Below, piece after piece: positions 7,665 through 14,171 of a stretch of DNA of 14,171 nucleotides (positions are counted from its first letter, which is position 1; each line of letters opens with the position of its first letter). Under the pieces are notes generated by a model that saw only the letters and a list, made by a program, of their open reading frames with translations, did no database searches and was not told the origin of the DNA. Source of the stretch: an uncultured Oscillospiraceae bacterium (GTDB lineage Bacteria; Bacillota; Clostridia; Oscillospirales; Acutalibacteraceae); contig CABUNG010000046.1 in NCBI GenBank assembly GCA_902492895.1, positions 1-14,171 on the forward strand. Reading direction: 5' to 3'. Position numbers and translations under genes: made by a program.

Positions 7665-8619
7665 CCGTCTGAGAAGCAATTACGCGTGGAACCGCTCCCG
7701 CCGGGTGGAGCTCCGCCGTCAGCGCATGCCCTTTGCCAAGGAACTGAAGAGACATTATCAGCTTTATTTGATGATGATGCCCTTTATTCTGCTGTTTCTC
7801 CTTTTCATGGTCATCCCGATTCTCGCATCGGTAGCGCTCAGCTTCACCTATTACAACATTTTTGAAGCCCCGACCTTTATCGGCTTTAAAAACTATATCA
7901 GCCTGTTTGCGAACGACGACGTGTTTTACATCGCCCTGAAAAACACCCTGGCCTTTGCCGTCGTCACGGGTCCGCTCAGCTATGTACTCTGCTTTTTCAT
8001 CGCTTGGCTGATCAATGAGATGTCTCCCAAGGTGCGGGCGGTTCTGACCTGTGTGTTCTACGCGCCCACCCTGGCGTCGAGCGTGTTTTTTATCTGGCAG
8101 TTCATTTTCAGCGGCGACTCCTACGGCTTCATCAACAGCCTGCTGATGCAGATCGGTATCATTCATGAGCCTATTCAGTGGCTGGCCGACGCTCAGTACA
8201 GCCTGGGCGTGCTGATGGTGGTGCAGATCTGGATGAGCCTCGGCACCAGTTTCCTGGCGTTTATCGCGGGCTTCAAGGCCGTGGATCCGAGTCTCTATGA
8301 AGCGGCGGACATCGACGGTATCCGCAACCGGTACCAGGAACTGATCTATGTCACGCTGCCCATCATGAAGCCGCAGCTGCTTTTCAGCGCCATCATGCAG
8401 ATTTCCGCCTCCTTCTCGGTGAGCACCATCTCCATGCAGTTGTGCGGGTTCCCCAGCACCAAATACGCCGCGCACACCCTCGTGCTGCACATCATGGACT
8501 ACGGCAACATCAAATACGAGATGGGCTATGCCTGCGCGGTGGCGGTGGTGCTGTTTGTCATCATGCTGGTGGTGAAGCTGCTCATCGACCGGCTGCTTGG
8601 CCTGCTCGGTTCCGAGTAA
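7651..8619 (+). CDS. ABC sugar permease, MalF/LplB type
   Basis: This 322-residue inner-membrane subunit forms the sugar channel with the next permease. There are about six membrane helices, the first at residues 40-65. The conserved EAA loop that docks the ATPase is clear: E217-A218-A219, G223 and L236-P237 in the pattern EAAxxDG...LP. A basic N-terminal tail precedes helix 1. The start ATG overlaps the binding-protein gene by 14 bases and has GGGAGGAG 7 bases upstream, so expression of receptor and channel is likely coupled. It belongs to the family that takes up oligosaccharides or polysaccharide fragments (CUT1); the exact sugar is unknown. Confidence 0.93.
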   Translation: MTVTDRLRSNYAWNRSRRVELRRQRMPFAKELKRHYQLYLMMMPFILLFLLFMVIPILASVALSFTYYNIFEAPTFIGFKNYISLFANDDVFYIALKNTLAFAVVTGPLSYVLCFFIAWLINEMSPKVRAVLTCVFYAPTLASSVFFIWQFIFSGDSYGFINSLLMQIGIIHEPIQWLADAQYSLGVLMVVQIWMSLGTSFLAFIAGFKAVDPSLYEAADIDGIRNRYQELIYVTLPIMKPQLLFSAIMQISASFSVSTISMQLCGFPSTKYAAHTLVLHIMDYGNIKYEMGYACAVAVVLFVIMLVVKLLIDRLLGLLGSE

Positions 8620-8690
8620 GCGGGTACTCCCGTCGAAAGCCTCTGTGAAACGTCCGCTTAGGGTCAGGCGGAAAGCCTTATGCCTTTTAT
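8620..8690 (+). other. Intercistronic gap with two weak hairpins
   Basis: This is the longest gap inside the train (88 bases in all). CGGG (8621-8624) pairs with CCCG (8629-8632), and TCCGC (8653-8657) pairs with GCGGA (8668-8672). GAAAGCCT occurs twice (8635-8642 and 8671-8678). There is no T run and no good promoter. Possible RNA-processing or stability elements, or chance. Confidence 0.25.
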
Positions 8691-8691
8691 T

Positions 8692-8698
8692 GGAGGAG
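8692..8698 (+). promoter_or_regulatory. Ribosome binding site choosing TTG 8708
   Basis: GGAGGAG lies 9 bases before TTG 8708. No in-frame ATG or GTG is as well placed, so the rare TTG start is favoured. Confidence 0.65.
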
Positions 8699-8707
8699 TG
8701 ATTCAGG

Positions 8708-9577
8708 TTGCCCGGTCGCATCAGACAGTCTCATCGGAACCGGCATGCCAACCGCACCCGGTTCGGTACGTTTATGATATTCATCTTTCTGGGGCTGCTG
8801 GGGGCGTTCATGATCCTGCCCTTGCTGTATGGTATTCTCAACGCCTTCAAACCCTTGGAAGAGATCTACATCTATCCACCCCGGTTTTTTGTGCGCAATC
8901 CCACCCTGGAAAATTTTTCGCTGCTGATGCGGCTGGCATCCGAATTGTGGGTGCCCTTCAGCCGGTATGCCTTCAACAGCATTTTTGTCTCGGTGGCGGC
9001 TACGGTTGGCCATGTGCTCATCTCTTCGATGGCGGCCTTCCCCCTGGCCAAATACCGGCTGCGGATCAACTGGATTTTCAATCTCATCGTCGTATCCCTG
9101 CTGTTCAGCACGGCGGTGATGTGGATTCCCCAGTATGTCATCATGTCAAAGCTCCATATGATCAACACCTATTGGGTGTATATCCTGCCCGCCCTGCCCG
9201 CGCCCATCGGGGTGTTTTTGATGAAGCAGTTTATGGAGCAGATCCCCTTTGTGCTGGTGGAATCGGCCGTGATCGACGGCGCCAGCCAATGGAAAACCTT
9301 CTGGCGGATCGTGATGCCGCAAGTCAAACCCGCCTGGCTGACCCTGACGGTGTTCGCCTTCGTCTCGGTATGGAACCAGCAGGTGTCGGGTCTGGTTTTC
9401 AACGAAGAGCTGAAGCTCCTGGGGGACGCCATCAACCAGATCAAGGCCGGCGGTTTTCTGCGGCTGGGTCCCTCGATGGCCGGCAGTGTGTTTATGATCA
9501 TTCCTCCCATCCTCCTGTTCCTGTTCGCCCAGAATAAGGTCATCGAGACCATGGCGTATTCCGGAATCAAAGGATGA
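8708..9577 (+). CDS. ABC sugar permease, MalG type
   Basis: This 289-residue membrane protein is the partner of the preceding permease. It shows about six helices, the first at about residues 20-45 after a basic tail, followed by a periplasmic-side-like loop with SLL and the typical NSIFVSV segment. The ATPase-docking loop reads E185-S186-A187, G191 and M203-P204, so the second position of the usual EAA is Ser and the LP is MP, both common variations. It ends in IETMAYSGIKG, close to the usual MalG ending in GxVKG. The start is TTG. It completes the first channel; an ATPase gene is not found beside it. Confidence 0.93.
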   Translation: MPGRIRQSHRNRHANRTRFGTFMIFIFLGLLGAFMILPLLYGILNAFKPLEEIYIYPPRFFVRNPTLENFSLLMRLASELWVPFSRYAFNSIFVSVAATVGHVLISSMAAFPLAKYRLRINWIFNLIVVSLLFSTAVMWIPQYVIMSKLHMINTYWVYILPALPAPIGVFLMKQFMEQIPFVLVESAVIDGASQWKTFWRIVMPQVKPAWLTLTVFAFVSVWNQQVSGLVFNEELKLLGDAINQIKAGGFLRLGPSMAGSVFMIIPPILLFLFAQNKVIETMAYSGIKG

Positions 9578-9594
9578 GCGGACATCAAATAAAA

Positions 9595-9602
9595 GGGGAG
9601 GA
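9595..9602 (+). promoter_or_regulatory. Ribosome binding site favouring GTG 9612
   Basis: GGGGAGGA abuts ATG 9603 with no usable spacing, but lies 9 bases before the in-frame GTG at 9612. GTG 9612 is therefore preferred. TTG 9615, with GGGAG at 9605-9609, is a second option. Confidence 0.5.
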
Positions 9603-9611
9603 ATGGGAGAC

Positions 9612-11711
9612 GTGTTGAACAGACAACGCAGGCCGGCAGGCCTGCTCTTGAAAGGCTCCGCCGGACTGCTCGCCGGCGTGCTGCTGCTTTCCTGCTTTGC
9701 GGCGGCCGCGGCTCCGGCGGAAGGGTACTGCTACGACAGTTACGATCAGTCGGTGCCGGCTCCCGCCGGATATGCCGACGACCGGACCTTGTATGGAAAT
9801 CAGACCTCCGCCGGGTCCTTCGGCATGGCCCAGGATATGGCGGAGTACGGCGGCAGGCTCTACGTTCTGAACAGCAAGCAAGGGATCATCACGGTGCTGG
9901 ACGAGGACCTGCAGGAGCAGGGGACCGTCACCCTTCGGCAGAACGGAGAGGAATTGTCCATCACCGGAGCCTCCGGAATGTATCTGACCACGTATGAAGA
10001 CGCGATGGAGCTCTACATAGCAGATACCGAAAACAAACGGATTCTCCGGGCCGACGGAGACGGAAACGTCCTGGCGGTATATGAAAAACCGCAGGACGGG
10101 CTGTACCCGCAGGAGTCCGATTTTGCCCCCATCAAAGTGATGGCCGGGCCGGACGGCCTGGTATATGCCATCTGCCAGGGGCTCTATAAGGGCGCCGCGA
10201 CCTTTTCCAGAGAAGGCGATTTTCTCGGCTTCTACGGCAGCAACGATATCGACGTGACGGTCACCATGCTCATCGAATATTTCTGGAAGAGCCTGATGAC
10301 CAAGGAGCAGCGCGGCCGGATTCAGCGCAGCGTGCCCATCGAGTATTCCAATTTCGATATCGATTCGAAGGGCTTTATCGTGACCTGCACCAAGGTCACG
10401 GAGAACTCCACCGGCGAACTCAAACGGCTCAACGCCAAGGGCATCAACGTTCTTCCGGTGGAGAATTACGGCGATCTCGAGGATGCCTGGATCAAAAACG
10501 ATCATCAGGACACCTCCTTTGTGGATGTCCTGATCAAGGACGACACGATCATCGCGGCTCTGGACGCTCAGCGCGGCCGGGTGTTTCTCTACAACACTGA
10601 CGGCACGCTGCTGCTGATCTTCGGCGGCAGTGGCCGGTTCGAGGGAACCTTCCGGACCCCGTCTGCCCTCGAATGCATCGGAAACCGCTTCTATGTCCTG
10701 GATCCGTACAAGGACTGCATCACCCGCTTTTCTCCCACGGCCTACGGCCAGGCGATTCTGGACGCCAATGCTCTGTATCAGGCAGGGCGGTATGAGGAAA
10801 CGGTGGAGCTTTGGAACCAGGTGATGCGGCAAAACGGGAATTACAACACCGCGTATATCGGCATTGCCAGAGCCTTGATGGGCACCGAGCAGTATAAAGA
10901 GGCCATGGCCTATTTCAAGAAGGGCCAGGACCGGGAGGGCTACGCCCAGGCTTATGAGGAATACCGCAAAGCCGGGATACAGCATGTGGTGGTTCCGGCG
11001 ATGATCGGCATCCTGGTTCTGACACTGCTGATCGCTGCCTATCAACTCTTTTTCAAGGCCCCCAAACGGGAATATGCACTGCAGACGGCGTCTCTGCTCG
11101 GCCGGTACCGCTACACCATGCTCCATCCAACCGAAGGATTCTCCGCCGTGTTGCGGGCAGCCTCGGGCCGGGTGACGGGGTTGTCGGTGGTTCTGGTGCT
11201 GCTGCTGTTTATGACGTCAATTGTGGTACGGCAGGGAACGGCATTCCTGTTCAACCCCAATCAGGTCGAAAAGCTGGATATCCGCCTGCTGTTCGCCGCA
11301 ACGGTCGTGGTGTTTATCGCTTTTGTAATATCCAACCGACTGGTCTGTACCCTGTTCAACGGCAACGGGACGGTTCACGAAATCCTGTGTGTATCCAGCC
11401 TGTCTTTAACGCCGCTGCTGGCCGCTCTGCTTATCCGGACCGCTTTGAGCCATGTGCTGGCCGTCTCGGAAAGCGGTGTGATGACGGTTCTTGTGGTTCT
11501 CGGCGCCGCGTGGAGCGGCATCCTGCTGCTCAGCGGCATGTGCGTCATCCACGAGTACGACGGCAAGCAGGCGCTGCTGTCGGTGATTTTTACCGTCATC
11601 GGCATGCTGCTCATGGCCTTTATCGGCCTGTTGGTCTGGGGACTGTATGGACAGATTGCGTCCTTCTTCTCCACCCTGGTGGATGAGATCCGGTATATGC
11701 TTCTCACATGA
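9612..11711 (+). CDS. Exported NHL-propeller/TPR/YIP1-domain membrane protein
   Basis: Role unknown; probably a surface-facing accessory or sensing part of the neighbouring transporters. In this 699-residue protein a signal sequence covers about residues 1-36, with either type I cleavage after the Ala run or a weak lipobox LLSC at C28. NHL-type repeats follow (about 50-375), recognisable from repeated YIADTENKRILR, RVFLYNTDGTLL and FYVLDPYKDCITRF-like strands, as in a beta-propeller. Two TPR-like helix pairs lie at about 379-455. The first membrane helix is at about 459-483, and the typical YIP1 opening HPTEGF at about 504-509 is followed by about five more helices to the C-terminus. The propeller and TPR would be outside the cell. 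Related YIP1 proteins are, as I recall, found beside sugar ABC transporters in Paenibacillus. It lies 34 bases after the second permease and 28 before the DUF5696 gene. Confidence is high for the architecture and low for the role. Confidence 0.85.
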   Translation: MLNRQRRPAGLLLKGSAGLLAGVLLLSCFAAAAAPAEGYCYDSYDQSVPAPAGYADDRTLYGNQTSAGSFGMAQDMAEYGGRLYVLNSKQGIITVLDEDLQEQGTVTLRQNGEELSITGASGMYLTTYEDAMELYIADTENKRILRADGDGNVLAVYEKPQDGLYPQESDFAPIKVMAGPDGLVYAICQGLYKGAATFSREGDFLGFYGSNDIDVTVTMLIEYFWKSLMTKEQRGRIQRSVPIEYSNFDIDSKGFIVTCTKVTENSTGELKRLNAKGINVLPVENYGDLEDAWIKNDHQDTSFVDVLIKDDTIIAALDAQRGRVFLYNTDGTLLLIFGGSGRFEGTFRTPSALECIGNRFYVLDPYKDCITRFSPTAYGQAILDANALYQAGRYEETVELWNQVMRQNGNYNTAYIGIARALMGTEQYKEAMAYFKKGQDREGYAQAYEEYRKAGIQHVVVPAMIGILVLTLLIAAYQLFFKAPKREYALQTASLLGRYRYTMLHPTEGFSAVLRAASGRVTGLSVVLVLLLFMTSIVVRQGTAFLFNPNQVEKLDIRLLFAATVVVFIAFVISNRLVCTLFNGNGTVHEILCVSSLSLTPLLAALLIRTALSHVLAVSESGVMTVLVVLGAAWSGILLLSGMCVIHEYDGKQALLSVIFTVIGMLLMAFIGLLVWGLYGQIASFFSTLVDEIRYMLLT

Positions 11712-11717
11712 CGATTC

Positions 11718-11729
11718 GAAGGGAAAGGA
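11718..11729 (+). promoter_or_regulatory. Ribosome binding site choosing TTG 11740
   Basis: GAAGGGAAAGGA lies 10 bases before TTG 11740. The ATG at 11647 would start inside the previous gene without a ribosome binding site or signal peptide, and the ATG at 11729 is out of frame. Confidence 0.6.
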
Positions 11730-11739
11730 TGGCTTTGCA

Positions 11740-14022
11740 TTGAAACAGACGCCGTGCAATCACAAATGGCTCCGGCGGATCCTCAGCGGGGCGCTGTGCC
11801 TGTTGACAGCGGCCGGCCTGTGCCTTTTTCCGGGAATCGGAATGGCGGAGACGGCCCCTGAGACGGGTTCGGCGATCAAACGGGGAGAACCGGTGACGGG
11901 CAGCAGTTTCGTGTCCGTCGCCGCAGGGGAGAGGCTGACGCTTTCCTGCAACCCCTCAACCGGCTTTTTGGCGGTGGAGGACCGGCTGACCGGCCGGGTA
12001 TACACAAGCAATCCGGAAAATTACCGGGATGACGACCTGGCCAAAGGCGTCTCCCGCAGCAATTTGATCTCCCAGCTCCTTCTGACCGTGGCGGATGCCA
12101 AGGGCAATCTGGAAAGCTACAACACCTCGGTGGACAGCGTGGGAGAAAACGGGCTGACGGTCTGCCGGATCGAGGGCGGATGCCTGTTGGAATACCGTTT
12201 CCCGAAGCTGGGGCTTACCATTCCGGTTGCCGTTACGCTCCGGGACGAGACTTTCCGGGCCGAAATTCTCTATTCGGAAATCGAAGAAAGTGATCCGAAC
12301 TGCCGCTTGCTGACCATCGGTCTGCTGCCCTTTTTCGGCGCCGCCTATCTGGATGAAGAGGGGTATATCGTCCTCCCCGACGGATCGGGAGCCCTGATGC
12401 GCTTCAATAACGGCAAGACCACGTCCGGCACCTATTCGAAGCCCGTATACGGCAACGACGATTATGTCAGCGGCCAATTCCGCACCAATACGGGGGAAAC
12501 GCTGTCCATGCCCCTGTTCGGCATGCATTACGAAGCGAAAGGGGAGACGAAGGAGGCCGGATTTGTAGCCACTGCTGTTTCCGGAGCGGCCGAGGCGACG
12601 CTGAATGCCTCGCCGTCCGGCATCAAGTCCGGCTATAACAGCGCCTATTTCTCCTTTGTCTACCGTTCCTACGCCGAAGCGTCCATTCTCAGCCGCACCT
12701 GGTCGGAGACGACGTTTACCATGATCGCTCAGAAAACGGTCTCCTTCGATTCGGCCTGTGTGGAATACGGCTTTCTCGACACCGAGGCGGCGGGATATAC
12801 GGAGATGGCCGCCCATGTGCAGAAGCGCCTGATCGAGCAGGGGATGAGTCTGCGGGAACAGGACGGAATCCCTGTGGTGCTGGACATTTACAACAGCGTG
12901 GTAAAGCTGGGCTATACCCTGGGGATTCCCCATAAAAAATCCTTCAATGTCACCAGTTTCCAGCAGACCGGGGATATCCTGAACGCTTTTTCCGCGTCGG
13001 GTACGGAAGTGCAGCTTCTGGGCTGGGACAAGGACGGAGCCGGAGGCGGGAGCGTGCGGTATCGGTACCGTCCCGCTTCGGTGTCCGGAGGCGGCAAAGC
13101 GCTCAAAGAACTCCTTGGCCGTTCCGCCGATTTGAATGCCCGGATCTATCTCGATACGGAGTTGTCCCGTTTTACGGTGGGTACGATGCGCTATAACACG
13201 CTGTTCAGCGGAGCCAATCAGATCACCAATAAGGCCCGAAAGGTCTATTCCTATAAACTGAGCACCAACGAGCAGGACGCGGAGGGGCCTGTGGCCTCTT
13301 TGCTGACCCCGACTCTGCTGTCCGACGCCTTCTCCCGCCTGCAGAAGGCCCTGCCCGAAGCGATAACCGGCCTGTCCATGACCTCGCTTTCGAATGCCCC
13401 CTACGCCGATTATCGGGGAACATACACCGACCGGCAGCAGACGGCGGAGACTATGGCGTCGGTGCTGGAATCGGCGGGGAAAACCAGGGGAGTATACGCC
13501 GAAAACCCCGCGTATTATGCGCTTCCCTATCTGCAGGTGGCGGCCGGCCTGCCCTCGGACAGCAGCCGGTACGATGTTTTTGACGAATCGGTGCCTTTCC
13601 TTCAGCTGACCCTGCGGGGGCTGATGACCGTGTCCACCCGTCCGCTCAATCTGGCAGGGGATGGGGAACGGCTGTTCCTCAAAGCGGTGGAAACGGGATC
13701 CAGCCTGAAGTTCGCCTTAATCGGCTGCGATTTTTCGGAGCTGCGGGATACGGCGCTGGAAGGGCTGTACGGAGCGTCCTTCGAGCTGTGGAAAGATTCC
13801 GCCCTTACATATCAGCAGCGGCTGGAGGAGGCCCTGGAAGGGCTGGAAAACGCGCGGATCCTGTCCCATCGCACACTGGACGGCGGACGGGTTGCACAGG
13901 TGGTTTACGATACGGGAGACACGATACTCGTCAATTACGGGGATACCGCCTATGAGGCGGACGGCGTTACCGTGGACGCCCGGACCTATGTGCGGATTTC
14001 GAAAGGAGGGGAGGCGGCATGA
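11740..14022 (+). CDS. Secreted DUF5696-like protein, candidate extracellular glycosidase
   Basis: This 760-residue exported protein is placed by memory in the DUF5696 group, whose function is not established. A signal peptide covers residues 1-36, with cleavage likely after GMA and no good lipobox. The N-terminal half (about 45-365) is beta-rich, with a segment like YIVLPDGSGALMRF, similar in feel to the super-sandwich domain found before some glycosidase barrels. From about 376 (IPVVLDIYNSV) the protein alternates strands and helices like a TIM barrel, with acidic residues at strand ends: D430 and D432 in GWDKDG, D472 and E474 in YLDTELSRF, and E588 in YAENPAYY. The end (ILVNYGDTAYEADGV) resembles a C-terminal beta domain. 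A non-enzymatic binding protein is an alternative. It overlaps the next permease by 4 bases (ATGA), so it is made together with the second transporter. Confidence 0.8.
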   Translation: MKQTPCNHKWLRRILSGALCLLTAAGLCLFPGIGMAETAPETGSAIKRGEPVTGSSFVSVAAGERLTLSCNPSTGFLAVEDRLTGRVYTSNPENYRDDDLAKGVSRSNLISQLLLTVADAKGNLESYNTSVDSVGENGLTVCRIEGGCLLEYRFPKLGLTIPVAVTLRDETFRAEILYSEIEESDPNCRLLTIGLLPFFGAAYLDEEGYIVLPDGSGALMRFNNGKTTSGTYSKPVYGNDDYVSGQFRTNTGETLSMPLFGMHYEAKGETKEAGFVATAVSGAAEATLNASPSGIKSGYNSAYFSFVYRSYAEASILSRTWSETTFTMIAQKTVSFDSACVEYGFLDTEAAGYTEMAAHVQKRLIEQGMSLREQDGIPVVLDIYNSVVKLGYTLGIPHKKSFNVTSFQQTGDILNAFSASGTEVQLLGWDKDGAGGGSVRYRYRPASVSGGGKALKELLGRSADLNARIYLDTELSRFTVGTMRYNTLFSGANQITNKARKVYSYKLSTNEQDAEGPVASLLTPTLLSDAFSRLQKALPEAITGLSMTSLSNAPYADYRGTYTDRQQTAETMASVLESAGKTRGVYAENPAYYALPYLQVAAGLPSDSSRYDVFDESVPFLQLTLRGLMTVSTRPLNLAGDGERLFLKAVETGSSLKFALIGCDFSELRDTALEGLYGASFELWKDSALTYQQRLEEALEGLENARILSHRTLDGGRVAQVVYDTGDTILVNYGDTAYEADGVTVDARTYVRISKGGEAA
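14002..14014 (+). promoter_or_regulatory. Ribosome binding site for the last permease
   Basis: AAAGGAGGGGAGG inside the end of the DUF5696 gene precedes ATG 14019 by 4 bases from its last G and by about 8 bases from the AAAGGAGG part. It is the strongest match to the consensus in the window. Confidence 0.6.
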
Positions 14023-14171
14023 AGCGTCCGGATCGGCCTCACCGCCTGTCCCTGGCCTTTCGCCAGGGTTTGACCGGCGTGCTCTTCATTTCTCCCTGGC
14101 TCATCGGCGTAACGGTGTTTTTTCTGCTGCCCTTTATCAATACCGTCACCTATATGTTCGGGAAGGTGACG
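14019..14171 (+). CDS. ABC sugar permease of a second transporter, N-terminal 51 codons only
   Basis: The gene runs off the window edge. The visible 51 residues have a basic start (MKRPDRPHRLSLAFRQG) followed by one membrane helix beginning LTGVLFISPWLIG and continuing to FFLLPFINTVTYM. This is the typical first helix of MalF-type sugar permeases, including the SPWLIG motif. ATGA overlap with the DUF5696 stop suggests coupled translation. The gene starts what is probably a second permease pair and binding protein beyond the edge. Confidence 0.75.
   Translation, partial: MKRPDRPHRLSLAFRQGLTGVLFISPWLIGVTVFFLLPFINTVTYMFGKVT

Noticed and set aside
7612..8721. Minus-strand 369-codon frame opposite the first permease
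   Set aside because: Highly charged His/Gln/Asp/Arg-rich translation, the mirror of a hydrophobic membrane protein; no sign of a real gene.
8680..9537. Plus-strand 285-codon frame overlapping the second permease
   Set aside because: Translation lacks the membrane pattern, is rich in Arg/His/Gly, and the overlapping frame is an unmistakable MalG-type permease.
9585..11126. Long minus-strand open frame of 513 codons opposite the YIP1/propeller gene
   Set aside because: The + strand frame has a signal peptide, NHL/TPR/YIP1 features and a ribosome binding site. The minus frame has low-complexity, His/Gly/Arg-rich translation typical of GC-rich antisense shadows.
11647..11739. N-terminal extension of the DUF5696 protein to an ATG at 11647
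   Set aside because: It overlaps the YIP1 gene, has no ribosome binding site, and hides the signal peptide that begins at TTG 11740.
1..14171. CRISPR arrays, tRNA or rRNA genes, transposases, phage genes
   Set aside because: No regularly spaced short repeats, tRNA-like cloverleaf, rRNA sequence or mobile-element protein was recognised by eye on either strand.

Overview
The window is about 14.2 kb of dense, one-strand, GC-rich bacterial DNA. By hand count it is about 60% GC in the stretches sampled. It reads as an anaerobic Gram-positive of the Clostridia, perhaps an Oscillospiraceae-like or Lachnospiraceae-like lineage. The reasons are GGAGG-type ribosome binding sites, frequent TTG/GTG starts, a surface protein with a C-terminal anchor, MalF/MalG-type sugar ABC permeases, and a gene set (GH2, Gfo/Idh/MocA, YIP1, DUF5696) that I recall from Clostridia and Paenibacillus. 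Species cannot be told from this sequence.

Layout. Positions 1-1044 hold the 3' part of a surface protein with a repeated domain, a Ser/Thr/Glu-rich linker and a C-terminal membrane anchor. A strong intrinsic terminator follows at 1084-1138. From 1174 to the right edge there is one uninterrupted gene train with short gaps or small overlaps: a Gfo/Idh/MocA oxidoreductase; a cytoplasmic GH2 beta-galactosidase-like enzyme; a very long secreted ABC solute-binding protein with two carbohydrate-binding-like modules in front of its binding domain; two ABC sugar permeases; a signal-peptide/NHL-propeller/TPR/YIP1 membrane protein; a secreted DUF5696-type protein; and the first 51 codons of another ABC permease, which begins a second transporter.

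Working model (inference). Glycans are bound outside the cell by the modular binding protein, possibly trimmed by the DUF5696 protein, and imported by one or two ABC importers. Inside the cell the GH2 enzyme would cleave them, and the Gfo/Idh/MocA enzyme would oxidise or reduce a released or modified sugar. No ABC ATPase is encoded here, so a shared MsiK/MalK-type ATPase from elsewhere is likely. No regulator and no convincing promoter was seen.

The most interesting part is 9612-14022: two poorly understood exported proteins lying between one ABC permease pair and the start of another. No RNA genes, CRISPR arrays, insertion sequences or phage genes were recognised. No gene-free stretch exceeds 130 bases.
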